The notes under the pieces are model-generated. The model ran no database searches. It was not told where the DNA came from and was given only the letters and a program-made list of their open reading frames with translations. Shown here in pieces: positions 25,636 to 34,873 of a stretch of 64,000 nucleotides of DNA; position 1 is the first letter of the stretch, and the number at the start of each line of letters is the position of its first letter. The position numbers were made by a program, and so were the translations under genes. Source of the DNA: Escherichia sp. E4742 (lineage in GTDB: Bacteria > Pseudomonadota > Gammaproteobacteria > Enterobacterales > Enterobacteriaceae); the NCBI RefSeq assembly GCF_005843885.1, contig NZ_CP040443.1, forward strand, positions 744,001 through 808,000, in the 5' to 3' direction.

Positions 25636-26907
25636 ATGGAAGATGACTGCGACATTATTATTATCGGTGCGGGTATAGCAGGCACCGCTTGTGCTTTACG
25701 CTGCGCGCGGGCTGGTTTGTCCGTTCTGTTACTGGAACGCGCTGAAACTCCCGGCAGTAAAAACCTTTCCGGCGGGCGTTTATATACCCATGCGCTCGCT
25801 GAACTCCTCCCGCAATTTCATCTGACCGCGCCCCTTGAGCGTCGCATCACCCACGAAAGCCTTTCTCTGTTAACGCCGGATGGCGCAACAGCATTTTCCA
25901 GCTTACAGCCTGGCGGTGAATCCTGGAGCGTGTTACGCCCGCGATTCGATCCGTGGCTGGTTGCCGAAGCCGAAAAAGAAGGTGTCGAGTGTATCCCTGG
26001 TGCGACGGTAGATGCGCTGTATGAAGAAAACGGCAGAGTGTGTGGCGTTATCTGTGGTGACGATATTCTCCGCGCCCGTTATGTCGTCCTGGCAGAAGGT
26101 GCCAATAGCCTCCTGGCAGAACGCCATGGATTAGTTAACCGCCCTGCTGGCGAATCAATGGCGTTAGGAATCAAAGAAGTGCTGGCGCTGGAAACATTCG
26201 CTATTGAAGAACGTTTTCATCTGGAGAATAACGAAGGCGCAGCGTTGCTGTTCAGCGGCGAAATCTGTGATGACTTGCCCGGCGGAGCATTTCTTTATAC
26301 TAATCAACAAACGCTCTCGTTAGGGATTGTTTGCCCGCTCTCTTCCCTTACGCAAAGTCGTGTTCCGGCAAGCGAGCTGCTGGCTCGCTTTAAAACGCAT
26401 CCAGCAGTGCGCCCGCTTATCAAAAACACGGAATCGCTGGAGTATGGCGCGCATCTGGTGCCAGAAGGTGGCCTGCACAGTATGCCGGTGCAATACGCCG
26501 GTAACGGCTGGCTACTGGTGGGCGATGCGTTACGCAGTTGCGTCAATACCGGAATTTCCGTACGCGGCATGGATATGGCGCTGACTGGCGCACAGGCGGC
26601 GGCACAAACGCTGATAAGCGCCTGCCAGCACCGCGAGCCGCAAAATCTGTTTCCGCTTTATCATCACAACGTAGAACGCAGCCTGCTGTGGAATGTTCTA
26701 CAACGTTATCAGCATGTTCCGGCGCTTTTGCAACGCCCGGGATGGTACCGTGCGTGGCCTGCGTTAATGCAGGATATTTCCCGTGATTTATGGGATCAGG
26801 GTGATAAACCTGTTCCGCCGCTGCGCCAGTTACTCTGGCGTCATTTACGTCGTCACGGCTTGTGGCATCTGGCGGGCGATGTTATCAGGAGTCTGCGATG
26901 TCTGTAG
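25636..26907 (+). CDS. ygcN: FixC-like FAD-dependent oxidoreductase YgcN
   Basis: This 423-residue flavoprotein begins with the Rossmann FAD motif IIIIGAGIAGTACA (residues 7-20) and has a second FAD motif GWLLVGDALR late in the chain. It resembles FixC and ETF:quinone oxidoreductase-type dehydrogenases. Together with the ferredoxin YgcO and the ETF pair YgcQ/YgcR it could pass electrons from a flavin dehydrogenase to the quinone pool. That function is inferred; the substrate is unknown. It overlaps ygcO by 10 bases. The start at 25636 is favoured over 25606 by its GGAG site. Confidence 0.9.
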   Translation: MEDDCDIIIIGAGIAGTACALRCARAGLSVLLLERAETPGSKNLSGGRLYTHALAELLPQFHLTAPLERRITHESLSLLTPDGATAFSSLQPGGESWSVLRPRFDPWLVAEAEKEGVECIPGATVDALYEENGRVCGVICGDDILRARYVVLAEGANSLLAERHGLVNRPAGESMALGIKEVLALETFAIEERFHLENNEGAALLFSGEICDDLPGGAFLYTNQQTLSLGIVCPLSSLTQSRVPASELLARFKTHPAVRPLIKNTESLEYGAHLVPEGGLHSMPVQYAGNGWLLVGDALRSCVNTGISVRGMDMALTGAQAAAQTLISACQHREPQNLFPLYHHNVERSLLWNVLQRYQHVPALLQRPGWYRAWPALMQDISRDLWDQGDKPVPPLRQLLWRHLRRHGLWHLAGDVIRSLRCL

Positions 26908-27158
26908 CCCGTAATCTCTGGCGCGTTGCTGATGCGCCGCACATTGTTCCGGCTGACTCCGTTGAGCGTCAGACGGCAGAACGGTTAATTAACGCCTGTC
27001 CGGCTGGTCTTTTTTCGCTCACACCAGAAGGTGACTTATGTATTGATTATCGCAGTTGCCTTGAGTGCGGAACCTGCCGTTTGCTGTGTGACGAAAAAAC
27101 ATTACAACAGTGGCGCTATCCACCTTCCGGATTCGGCATCACCTACCGCTTTGGATAA
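26898..27158 (+). CDS. ygcO: FixX-like ferredoxin YgcO
   Basis: This 86-residue protein has the cysteines of a FixX-type ferredoxin: CPAGLF near residue 34, and CLECGTCRLLC near 55-65. It is the likely electron partner of YgcN, with which it overlaps. The start at 26898 is preceded by a ribosome binding site CAGGAG inside ygcN. Confidence 0.9.
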   Translation: MSVARNLWRVADAPHIVPADSVERQTAERLINACPAGLFSLTPEGDLCIDYRSCLECGTCRLLCDEKTLQQWRYPPSGFGITYRFG

Positions 27159-27174
27159 ATAACAAGGATAATTT

Positions 27175-27750
27175 ATGTCCCTCTTACACCTGCTCCGCCA
27201 GAATCCGGTGATTGCTGCCGTTAAAGATAATGCCAGCCTGCAACTGGCAATCGATTCTGAATGCCAGTTTATTTCCGTGCTATACGGCAATATCTGCACC
27301 ATCAGTCAAATCGTCAAAAAGATTAAAAACGCCGGGAAATATGCCTTTATTCATGTCGATTTGCTGGAAGGCGCATCGAACAAAGAAGTGGTGATTCAGT
27401 TTCTGAAACTGGTGACCGAGGCGGACGGCATTATCAGCACCAAAGCCTCAATGCTGAAAGCGGCAAGGGCGGAAGGTTTTTTCTGTATTCATCGCCTGTT
27501 TATTGTCGATTCGATTTCGTTTCACAACATTGATAAGCAGGTTGCGCAATCGAACCCAGATTGTATTGAGATCCTGCCAGGCTGTATGCCCAAAGTGCTG
27601 GGCTGGGTGACGGAGAAAATCCGCCAGCCGCTGATTGCTGGCGGGCTGGTGTGCGATGAAGAAGATGCGCGTAATGCGATTAACGCGGGTGTCGTGGCGC
27701 TTTCCACCACGAATACCGGGGTCTGGACGTTAGCGAAAAAATTGCTTTGA
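27175..27750 (+). CDS. ygcP: GlpP-family RNA antiterminator YgcP
   Basis: This 191-residue protein belongs to the glycerol-3-phosphate-responsive antiterminator family. It has the (beta/alpha) barrel motifs of GlpP: FIHVDLLEG, DGIISTKASMLKAARAEG and EILPGCMPKV, with a GGLVCDEEDA phosphate-binding end. In Bacillus, GlpP binds the leader of glpD mRNA and prevents early termination. Here the two leaders before ygcW and yqcE carry strong terminators with a shared upstream motif (33314-33337 and 33486-33508), which I infer are its targets. Its small-molecule signal is unknown. Confidence 0.88.
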   Translation: MSLLHLLRQNPVIAAVKDNASLQLAIDSECQFISVLYGNICTISQIVKKIKNAGKYAFIHVDLLEGASNKEVVIQFLKLVTEADGIISTKASMLKAARAEGFFCIHRLFIVDSISFHNIDKQVAQSNPDCIEILPGCMPKVLGWVTEKIRQPLIAGGLVCDEEDARNAINAGVVALSTTNTGVWTLAKKLL

Positions 27751-27799
27751 CGGGATAATCGTAACGAATTGAATTTGTGTGATTTGTAAGCTGCACGCC

Positions 27800-27890
27800 A
27801 AATCCGGCATTCAGCGCCTGATGCGACGCTTGACGCGTCTTATCAGGCCTACAAGTCCCGAGCCCGGAACCCGCCCACGCCGCATCCGGC
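27800..27890. repeat. REP/BIME element between ygcP and ygcQ
   Basis: A REP palindrome (GCCTGATGCGACGC to GCGTCTTATCAGGCC, 27816-27848) is flanked by AATCCGGCAT (27801) and CGCATCCGGC (27881), giving a small BIME. It lies between two convergent genes. Confidence 0.8.
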
Positions 27891-27896
27891 TGTACG

Positions 27897-28757
27897 TTAT
27901 TGGCAATCTGCGTGAATGTTTGTCGCCAGTGCCTCCAGCACGGCTTTCCAGTCATCCACCACGCCAACATCTGCCTGCGAAAATACCGCCGCGCAGGCGT
28001 CATGATTAATCGCCACCACAAACTTACTATTACGTACGCCTGCCATTAACGCTGCCGCACCGGATGCGCCCGCCACAATGCAAACATCTGGCGCCAACAA
28101 ATGCCCGGAAATACCAATGACCTTTTCGGCTTCAAAGCCACCGTTCATCACTCGCGCCCGACTGTAGCCCACTTCTGCCCCCAGCTTTTCAGCCAGCGTA
28201 GCGATTTCCTGGTTATCTGCCTCTCCGCCCTGCCCCACCACCAGCACCCGTCTGGCCTCAGCTAATGGGTCACGGGTAACATTTTTCAGGTTTTCTATGT
28301 TAACCAGCCACTCGGGAAGCGCTCCGGGAACAATATTCAGTTGTTGCATACCAGAGGGCAACGTGACGTTTTTCGCCGCTCCAACCTGGCGCGCCAGGGA
28401 AAGACATAGCGGGCGTTTTTCTGTTTGCAGCGTCGCCGTTAGCGCATTTCCCCAGTGGGATTTGCGCACGCTTGCGGTCGGTATATCTAATGAAATCACC
28501 TGGCAGACACAGGCTCCATGTAAACGCCAGGCCAGCCGGGTCGACAGTTCATCACCAAACGTTCCCGGCGGAAAGAGAACAACGTCCACAGGCGTTCGCT
28601 GCCACTGTTCTACCAGCGTATCCAGCACCTGTTCCGCGACCATCGGCTGCGGCTCGATTTGCCAGTGCGTTAGTGTGCTGCCGCTGAAATCCTGCTCAGC
28701 CAGCCAGCCTGCTATTGCGGCATGTTCCTGATTTATTGTCACAATTGCGATATTCAT
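27897..28757 (-). CDS. ygcQ: Electron transfer flavoprotein alpha-like subunit YgcQ
   Basis: This 286-residue protein has the ETF alpha layout: an N-terminal AANH-like domain and a C-terminal FAD-binding part with RVLVVGQGG, KVIGISGHLLAP and AINHD motifs. With YgcR it should form a soluble ETF passing electrons to YgcN/YgcO. Its start overlaps the ygcR stop by 4 bases. The FixABCX-like set is complete across the two strands. Confidence 0.9.
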   Translation of the reverse strand: MNIAIVTINQEHAAIAGWLAEQDFSGSTLTHWQIEPQPMVAEQVLDTLVEQWQRTPVDVVLFPPGTFGDELSTRLAWRLHGACVCQVISLDIPTASVRKSHWGNALTATLQTEKRPLCLSLARQVGAAKNVTLPSGMQQLNIVPGALPEWLVNIENLKNVTRDPLAEARRVLVVGQGGEADNQEIATLAEKLGAEVGYSRARVMNGGFEAEKVIGISGHLLAPDVCIVAGASGAAALMAGVRNSKFVVAINHDACAAVFSQADVGVVDDWKAVLEALATNIHADCQ

Positions 28758-29533
28758 GGCTGCATCCTTTGGCGTAAATAGTCCTGCCATAGCTTTTGCG
28801 CTTTTTCTGCTACCGTTTGCCCATCAATCAGCGTCGCTCTGCGTCGTTGCTCTGGCCTTGCCAGTTGCAGGCACTGTATCACTGGCGCTTCTGCGACAAG
28901 TGTTTCGCGGGTAATCTCCGATTTCCCCGCCGCCATACGCTGACGCATTCCCGGTACAGGCAAGGCGACTTCACCACACTGACGCACAGCAATCACCGCG
29001 GGCAAGCGGACACGACAACAGCGCAACCCATTTTCAGTACGCTGTTCGAGGGTAATAAACGGCGCGTCGAGAGTAAAACGCTCCACCTGGGTGAAACAGG
29101 GCCAGGCCAGTATTTCCGCCAACAAAAACGGCGTTTGCCCATTCTGCCCCTCGCTGCTTTGGCAGCCGGTAATGATCAAGTCCATCGTATTCAGGCGCTG
29201 CCATTCGGCAATATGCCGGGCGACAAATTCTGGCGCAAAGCGCAGATCTGCCGCCGTCTCCAGCAATACAGCTTCCTCAAACCCAAGAGCCATGAGATAG
29301 CGCAGCCAGTGCAACGCCCGTTCATCCCCCATGCTCAACGCGGTTAAAGTCATCGGCGTGCCATTTTTTCTCTGCGCCAATAGCAGCGCGGCAGCGGCCT
29401 GTTCATCAGCGCCGAGTAAACTTCGCAGCAACGAAACATCCGGCCCACTATTACCCTGAGCTGCCGCTAACCACTCTTTTTCCGCCAGCATTCCGGCATC
29501 CGGTTCGGCTTTAAACGCTAACAGAATGTTCAT
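28754..29533 (-). CDS. ygcR: Electron transfer flavoprotein beta-like subunit YgcR
   Basis: This 259-residue ETF beta-type protein starts MNILLAFKAEPDAGM and contains the DLIITGCQSSEGQNGQTPFLLAE motif of the family (shown here only in part, near residues 120-140). It pairs with YgcQ, overlapping it by 4 bases, and its own start lies inside the end of ygcS. Confidence 0.9.
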   Translation of the reverse strand: MNILLAFKAEPDAGMLAEKEWLAAAQGNSGPDVSLLRSLLGADEQAAAALLLAQRKNGTPMTLTALSMGDERALHWLRYLMALGFEEAVLLETAADLRFAPEFVARHIAEWQRLNTMDLIITGCQSSEGQNGQTPFLLAEILAWPCFTQVERFTLDAPFITLEQRTENGLRCCRVRLPAVIAVRQCGEVALPVPGMRQRMAAGKSEITRETLVAEAPVIQCLQLARPEQRRRATLIDGQTVAEKAQKLWQDYLRQRMQP

Positions 29534-30848
29534 TAGCACCTCCTGCATTTCCCGCCGCCACCAGCGGCAGAGCTTTGGTTTCTGGCGCCCATAGCCAGGT
29601 CACGACAAAACCAACTAACAACACTGCCGCCAGTAGCAATAAAGTAACTTGCATTCCCCACTGCGCCAGAATCCACGGCAGCAGACCAGTACTTACCGCC
29701 GCGCCGAGTCGACTCATGGCGGTGGCAAAACCGACGCCCAACGAGCGAATGTCAGTAGGAAAACTTTCTGCAGGCAAAATGCCCACCAGATTACTGACCG
29801 CCGAAATGGTGGTACTGAAGACGACAAAAAGCAGTAACGTTAGCGAACTGCCGGAAGGCAGGCAGGCCATCACTATTAACGTAACTGCCAGCAGCAAAAA
29901 ACTGCCAAGTAAAAATTTGCGATGCGCCAGCAGGTGGGTCAGGAATAAACCTAATATCGCGCCAACAATTAACAACGCGTTAAGCATCAGACTGGCAGTC
30001 AGCGCATCTTCCAGACCGATAGTCTGGGCGATAGTCGGCAGCCAGGTGTAAATCACAAACCACGGGATCACGAGGCAGACAAAGAAGACGCTGTTAAACG
30101 CCGTGCGCCGCCAGTAGCGCGAAGAGAACAAGGTTTTGATGTGTTTATGGGTCGCCGTTGCCACTTCATCGCCCAGTAAAACATGGGGACCAAAATAGCG
30201 ATGCACGATAGCGTGAGCTTCTGCAAAACGCCCCTGGCGCAGCAGCCAGCGTGGCGATTCTGGCGTTCCCCAGCGTAAAAGCGTAATCAGCAAAGCTGGC
30301 AACGCCGCCGATGCCAGCAGCCAGCGCCAGGCTTCCGGGTTTTCGGAAATAAAGTGATGTCCGGCAATACTTGCCAACACATAGCCTACGGTCCACACCA
30401 CGCTGAACGCGCCCAGCAAAATACCGCGGTGGCGGCGCGGGGAAAATTCAGCCAGCAAGGTGTGACCGACTGAGTAGTCGCCTCCCAGACCAATGCCAAT
30501 CAAAATGCGCAGTCCAATAAGATGCTCTGGCGTGGTGGCAAAAAATTGTAAAAAAGAGGCGAGTGTGATCAGCAAGAAGCTGAAGGTGAAGATTTTTTGC
30601 CGGCCAATATGGTCGGAGATCCAGCCCAGAACCAGGCTGCCGATAAACAGGCCAAGCAGCGCCGAGCTGCCGATCATTCCCGCCATAAAAGGCGTTAGTT
30701 GCATAGCAGGTGTAAGCTGAATAATGGCGTAACCAATGACGCCAAGAACATAACCGTCGGTCAGGTGCGCGCCGAAAGTGAGCGCGGCAATTCGACAGTG
30801 AAAACGGTTAAGCGGTAAATCATCCATTCGCACCGGTGAAGTGTTCAT
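29511..30848 (-). CDS. ygcS: MFS transporter YgcS
   Basis: This 445-residue protein has twelve predicted transmembrane helices, with MFS signatures GWISDHIGRQKIF (loop 2-3) and RHRGILLG. It is in the sugar/metabolite-H+ symporter group that includes YaaU and NiaP-like carriers. The substrate is unknown, but it probably feeds the surrounding pathway. The start at 30848 (MNTSPVRMDD) is chosen over the longer open frame. It overlaps ygcR by 23 bases. Confidence 0.9.
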   Translation of the reverse strand: MNTSPVRMDDLPLNRFHCRIAALTFGAHLTDGYVLGVIGYAIIQLTPAMQLTPFMAGMIGSSALLGLFIGSLVLGWISDHIGRQKIFTFSFLLITLASFLQFFATTPEHLIGLRILIGIGLGGDYSVGHTLLAEFSPRRHRGILLGAFSVVWTVGYVLASIAGHHFISENPEAWRWLLASAALPALLITLLRWGTPESPRWLLRQGRFAEAHAIVHRYFGPHVLLGDEVATATHKHIKTLFSSRYWRRTAFNSVFFVCLVIPWFVIYTWLPTIAQTIGLEDALTASLMLNALLIVGAILGLFLTHLLAHRKFLLGSFLLLAVTLIVMACLPSGSSLTLLLFVVFSTTISAVSNLVGILPAESFPTDIRSLGVGFATAMSRLGAAVSTGLLPWILAQWGMQVTLLLLAAVLLVGFVVTWLWAPETKALPLVAAGNAGGANEHSVSV

Positions 30849-30878
30849 CTTTACCCCTTCATTGTCCGGTAATAAGAA

Positions 30879-30900
30879 CGGCTTCCCGGTTGAGAAGCCG
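30879..30900 (-). terminator. Intercistronic hairpin between ygcU and ygcS
   Basis: On the minus strand CGGCTTC and GAAGCCG form a 7-bp stem followed by TTCTTATT. The weak T-run suggests partial termination, lowering expression of ygcSRQ relative to ygcWU. Confidence 0.5.
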
Positions 30901-30941
30901 AAAAGGCAACGCCCCGTCATCGCGGAACGCTGCCTGACACA

Positions 30942-32396
30942 TTATTTTTCAATCGGATAGATAGTACCCGTATTCATAATGCCGTTAGGATCGAACTGCT
31001 TTTTCAGCCCTTCCAGTAACGCCCACGCGCTGCCGTGTTCCAGCTTGCTCCAGTGGACGCGATGTTTACCAATACCGTGGTGGTGCACCATCGAACCGCC
31101 GAGGCGAATGGTTTCTTCGCAGATGATTTTGTTGAGCGGATTGTGGTACTTGTCGATTTCCTCTTCCGGCTTACAGTCAACAACGTTGTAGTCGTAGACG
31201 AAGTACATGTTGGTGCCGTTCTGGTAGCTGTGAGAAGAGTGGCCACCCAGCATGGTGATGTCGTCGGCGTGTGGAAACTCGGTACGAATACGGTTAATAA
31301 CGCTTTCGTAGATTTCGTGGATGCAGCTCCAGCAGCCGGACACTTCAGTGGTAAAGCCCATATTTCCGGTTTTGAGGATCTGCACGCGTTCGGCAGCCAC
31401 TTTATCTGGTCCCCAGTTCAGATGATTAAACCAGGTTTCGATCAGCTTGCTGTCCACGCGCTGGCATTGCGGGTAGCGGGCAACGATTTCCGCAATCCCT
31501 TCGCCCGTAGCCTTCGCAATGCGCGGATTGCCTTCAGCCATAAAGATCAGCACACATTTTCCGTCGGCAAAATGGGTGAAGTGCTGCGTACTATCTTCAG
31601 CGTCATACAGGCGAGCGATCGACGGACGATACCCTTCCACCATGATTTCACGCAGGATGTTGAAGCCGGTTTTCATGTCTTCCAGTACATAGCCATAGAA
31701 AAGGTTGTTTTCTGGCGTGAATTTAAAGATTTTTACCGTAACTTCAGTGATATAGCACAGTGCACCTTCGTTGCCGATGATGATGTGACGAATGTCCGGG
31801 CCTGCCGCGCGACGTGGCACGTTTTTAATGCGTGTTACGGTGCCATCAGCCAATACTGCTTCCAGACCAACGACCATATCTTCGATTGCGCCGTAGAGTG
31901 TGGAGAACTGCCCGATACTGCGGGTTGCTACCAGGCCGCCCATCTGCGCCAGCGGCTTTGACTGCGGAGAATGCCCCGTGGTGTAACCTTTTTCACGCAA
32001 CGCGTTTTCCAGCACCTCCAGCGGAACGCCACATTGCGCCGTCGCCTGCATATTCTCAATATCAATATTAATGATTTGATTCATGGCGGAGCCGTCGAGC
32101 ACCACCGAGTTTTCCACAACGGTTTCCAGCCCGCCTTCAGTGGCGGAAGCGCCGGTACGCGGCACACCGTTAATTTTGTGCGCATTCATAAAATTCAGCA
32201 CACGGGAGACTTGTTCTGTGGAACCGAGTTTTACGACCGCTGCCGGAATCGGCAAAGTATAAATGCCATGAATATCCGGAAATTTACGAAAACGGTCAAT
32301 ACTGTTCTTCTTTAATACTGTTTCATCGGTAATTACGCGATCTGCACCAACAATTTCCTTTAGCTGGTCGACAATCGCTGCGCGAGATAAAGACAT
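30942..32396 (-). CDS. ygcU: FAD-linked oxidoreductase YgcU
   Basis: This 484-residue protein is a vanillyl-alcohol-oxidase-type flavoprotein: an N-terminal FAD-binding domain (GTGHSPQSKPLAQMGG region, RSIGQFSTLYGAIEDM) and a C-terminal domain with the triple-His motif HHHGIGKHR near residue 445. That His motif is known from alkyl-dihydroxyacetone-phosphate synthases and related alpha-hydroxy-acid dehydrogenases. It is probably the dehydrogenase that reduces the YgcQR flavoprotein. The substrate is not known. It lies 69 bases after ygcW. Confidence 0.9.
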   Translation of the reverse strand: MSLSRAAIVDQLKEIVGADRVITDETVLKKNSIDRFRKFPDIHGIYTLPIPAAVVKLGSTEQVSRVLNFMNAHKINGVPRTGASATEGGLETVVENSVVLDGSAMNQIINIDIENMQATAQCGVPLEVLENALREKGYTTGHSPQSKPLAQMGGLVATRSIGQFSTLYGAIEDMVVGLEAVLADGTVTRIKNVPRRAAGPDIRHIIIGNEGALCYITEVTVKIFKFTPENNLFYGYVLEDMKTGFNILREIMVEGYRPSIARLYDAEDSTQHFTHFADGKCVLIFMAEGNPRIAKATGEGIAEIVARYPQCQRVDSKLIETWFNHLNWGPDKVAAERVQILKTGNMGFTTEVSGCWSCIHEIYESVINRIRTEFPHADDITMLGGHSSHSYQNGTNMYFVYDYNVVDCKPEEEIDKYHNPLNKIICEETIRLGGSMVHHHGIGKHRVHWSKLEHGSAWALLEGLKKQFDPNGIMNTGTIYPIEK

Positions 32397-32465
32397 AGTA
32401 ATTCCTTCCTGATAATAAAAATGGAATAGTCATTAATAAAAGAAAACAGAAACCACCCTAATGAA

Positions 32466-33251
32466 TTAGCGCACTAAATAACCGCCATCAACTACCAGCA
32501 AATGACCATTAACATAGTTTGAAGCCGGACTTGCGAGGAATACGGCTGCGCCCATTAAATCCTGAGTATCGCCCCAACGGTTTGCAGGAATATGATCAAG
32601 AACGCGCTGGTTAGTTTCTGGATTACTACGGGTCGCCAGAGTGATATCGGTAGCGTAATATCCCGGGGCAATACCATTCACTTGAATATTATATTGACCT
32701 AATTCATCGCAATAGGCTTTGGTGAATCCGGCAAGAGCATGTTTAGTGGCAGAATAAGCAGGTGACCATTGTCCACCTAAGTAAGAGAACAATGAACAGA
32801 TATTAATAATTTTACCGCTTTTTTGCGGGATCATAATTTTTGCAGCTTCATAGCTTAACTCGAATGCGGCGGTCAGGTTCACATCAATCATCGGGTCCCA
32901 GTCAGCACGACCGAAGTCCAGCACCTTATTCAGCTTACAAATACCTGCGTTATTGACCAGAATATCGACGGTGCCAAAACGCTCACAACAGGCGGCGATG
33001 ATCTTCTGTGGCGCGCCTTCTGCGGTGATATCCACCTGCATAAAATCAACTTCAACACCCTGTTTTTCAATAATTTCCTTCGTTTCACCATTATCTTTGA
33101 CGAAGCTTGGAATAAAGATATTTGCACCTGCTTTTGCCAGTGCCATCGCAAATGCCTGGCCCAACCCGCTATTCCCGCCGGTAACAATTGCCGTTTTACC
33201 TTTCAGGGAGAAAAAATCCATTGAGAACGCATTGAGAGATTCGATTGACAT
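32466..33251 (-). CDS. ygcW: Short-chain dehydrogenase/reductase YgcW
   Basis: This 261-residue SDR has the NAD(P) motif TGGNSGLG (residues 24-31), NNAG, and the catalytic YSATK. It is most similar in feel to gluconate/2-deoxygluconate dehydrogenases of sugar-acid pathways. The start at 33251 is set by homology; the open frame continues to 33326 but runs through the leader terminator. It is first in the ygcW-ygcU-ygcS-ygcR-ygcQ run and lies just after the attenuator hairpin. Confidence 0.92.
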   Translation of the reverse strand: MSIESLNAFSMDFFSLKGKTAIVTGGNSGLGQAFAMALAKAGANIFIPSFVKDNGETKEIIEKQGVEVDFMQVDITAEGAPQKIIAACCERFGTVDILVNNAGICKLNKVLDFGRADWDPMIDVNLTAAFELSYEAAKIMIPQKSGKIINICSLFSYLGGQWSPAYSATKHALAGFTKAYCDELGQYNIQVNGIAPGYYATDITLATRSNPETNQRVLDHIPANRWGDTQDLMGAAVFLASPASNYVNGHLLVVDGGYLVR

Positions 33252-33275
33252 AGTTAGCTCCAATTTCCGTAAGGC

Positions 33276-33337
33276 AAAAAAAAAGAAAGGTAACTTCCCC
33301 CGCGAGAGGGAAGTTACCTTTCTCATTATCTCTGGTA
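33276..33337 (-). terminator. Leader attenuator of ygcW with candidate antiterminator site
   Basis: On the minus strand GAAAGGTAACTTCCC (33322 to 33308) pairs perfectly with GGGAAGTTACCTTTC (33299 to 33285) around an 8-nt loop, followed by nine T's. This is a textbook intrinsic terminator, ending 24 bp before the ygcW start codon, so it must be read through for expression. A motif TACCAGAGA-TAA-TGAGAAAGGTAA (33337 to 33314) overlaps its 5' arm and recurs in the yqcE leader. Confidence 0.85.
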
Positions 33338-33375
33338 ACTGGTGATAATTTTTAGCATAAGGGCAAAATCGCTTA

Positions 33376-33391
33376 TGTGATCATAATCACA
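33376..33391. promoter_or_regulatory. Perfect CRP site between ygcW and yqcE
   Basis: TGTGATCATAATCACA matches the CRP consensus TGTGA-N6-TCACA at every fixed base. It lies midway in the divergent gap, so cAMP-CRP could activate one or both operons. Promoter hexamers were not assigned. Confidence 0.85.
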
Positions 33392-33485
33392 GTGTGATAT
33401 TTGTATTATCAAATATTTTTAAAAAGTAGAATCGTGATTACTCTCACACAACAACTCTGAGTTCCATGTTATTTCTTATCGCAAT

Positions 33486-33545
33486 TACTAGAGACCTGAG
33501 AAAAGTAATCCTCCCGAAAGGGCGGCTTACTTTTCTCTTTTTTTT
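33486..33545 (+). terminator. Leader attenuator of yqcE with candidate antiterminator site
   Basis: GAGAAAAGTAA (33498-33508) pairs with TTACTTTTCTC (33527-33537), with a GC-rich inner part, followed by eight T's; the start codon is 24 bp later. The motif TACTAGAGA-CC-TGAGAAAAGTAA (33486-33508) overlaps the 5' arm and matches the ygcW leader on the opposite strand. Confidence 0.85.
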
Positions 33546-33569
33546 GTCTATTACAAATGGGAATACGAT

Positions 33570-34847
33570 ATGCAACACAACTCATATCGCCGTTGGATAA
33601 CCCTCGCGATAATCAGTTTTAGCGGCGGAGTTAGTTTTGACCTGGCTTATTTACGTTATATTTATCAAATTCCCATGGCGAAATTTATGGGATTCAGCAA
33701 TACCGAAATAGGTTTAATAATGAGCACCTTTGGTATTGCGGCCATTATTCTTTATGCGCCCAGCGGCGTTATTGCCGATAAATTTTCACATCGCAAAATG
33801 ATTACTTCCGCGATGGTCATTACCGGATTATTAGGCCTGATAATGGCAACATATCCACCATTATGGGTAATGCTTTGTATCCAGGTCGCGTTTGCGATAA
33901 CGACGATTTTAATGCTGTGGTCGGTGTCGATTAAAGCCGCTTCATTGCTGGGCGATCATAGCGAGCAAGGGAAAATTATGGGCTGGATGGAAGGGCTGCG
34001 CGGCGTCGGTGTAATGTCGCTGGCGGTGTTTACCATGTGGGTCTTTTCTCGCTTTGCACCTGATGACAGCGCCAGCCTGAAAACGGTCATTATCATCTAC
34101 AGCGTGGTTTACATCTTGTTGGGAATTCTGTGCTGGTTTTTTGTTAGTGATAACAATAGCCTGCGCAGTGCCAATAACGAAGAAAAACAGTCATTCCAGC
34201 TTAGCGACATCCTGGCCGTTTTGCGCATCAGCACCACCTGGTATTGCAGCATGGTGATTTTTGGCGTCTTCACCATCTACGCCATTCTGAGTTACTCCAC
34301 CAACTATCTGACCGAAATGTACGGCATGTCGCTGGTGGCGGCGAGCTACATGGGGATTGTGATCAACAAAATCTTCCGCGCACTGTGCGGCCCGCTTGGC
34401 GGCATTATCACCACCTACAGCAAAGTGAAATCTCCTACCCGCGTGATCCAAATCCTTTCCGTGATCGGTTTACTGGCGTTGACTGCCCTGCTCGTCACGA
34501 ACTCTAACCCGCAATCGGTCGCGATGGGGATTGGCCTGATTTTACTACTGGGATTCACCTGCTACGCCTCACGCGGGTTGTACTGGGCCTGCCCCGGTGA
34601 AGCGAGAACACCGTCTTACATTATGGGCACCACGGTGGGTATTTGTTCAGTGATTGGATTCCTGCCGGATGTCTTCGTTTACCCAATTATCGGCTACTGG
34701 CAAGACACCCTGCCCGCAGCAGAAGCCTACCGCAATATGTGGCTGATGGGCATGGTGGCGCTCGGCATGGTGATCGTCTTTACCTTTTTACTGTTCCAAA
34801 AAATTCGTACTGCTGATAGCGCCCCCGCAATGGCTAACAGCAAGTAA
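33570..34847 (+). CDS. yqcE: MFS transporter YqcE
   Basis: This 425-residue protein has twelve hydrophobic helices and MFS motifs (GVIADKFSHRKMI in loop 2-3). It belongs to the organophosphate/hexuronate-type symporters. It is the first gene of the yqcE-ygcE pair and follows an attenuator. Its partner kinase suggests import of a sugar-like substrate that is then phosphorylated; the substrate is unknown. Confidence 0.9.
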   Translation: MQHNSYRRWITLAIISFSGGVSFDLAYLRYIYQIPMAKFMGFSNTEIGLIMSTFGIAAIILYAPSGVIADKFSHRKMITSAMVITGLLGLIMATYPPLWVMLCIQVAFAITTILMLWSVSIKAASLLGDHSEQGKIMGWMEGLRGVGVMSLAVFTMWVFSRFAPDDSASLKTVIIIYSVVYILLGILCWFFVSDNNSLRSANNEEKQSFQLSDILAVLRISTTWYCSMVIFGVFTIYAILSYSTNYLTEMYGMSLVAASYMGIVINKIFRALCGPLGGIITTYSKVKSPTRVIQILSVIGLLALTALLVTNSNPQSVAMGIGLILLLGFTCYASRGLYWACPGEARTPSYIMGTTVGICSVIGFLPDVFVYPIIGYWQDTLPAAEAYRNMWLMGMVALGMVIVFTFLLFQKIRTADSAPAMANSK

Positions 34848-34873
34848 GCCAGGAAAATTACAGGAGAAAAATC

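Noticed and set aside
28900..30900. Antisense frames over ygcR and ygcS
   Set aside because: They are shadows of genes with strong family matches on the minus strand.
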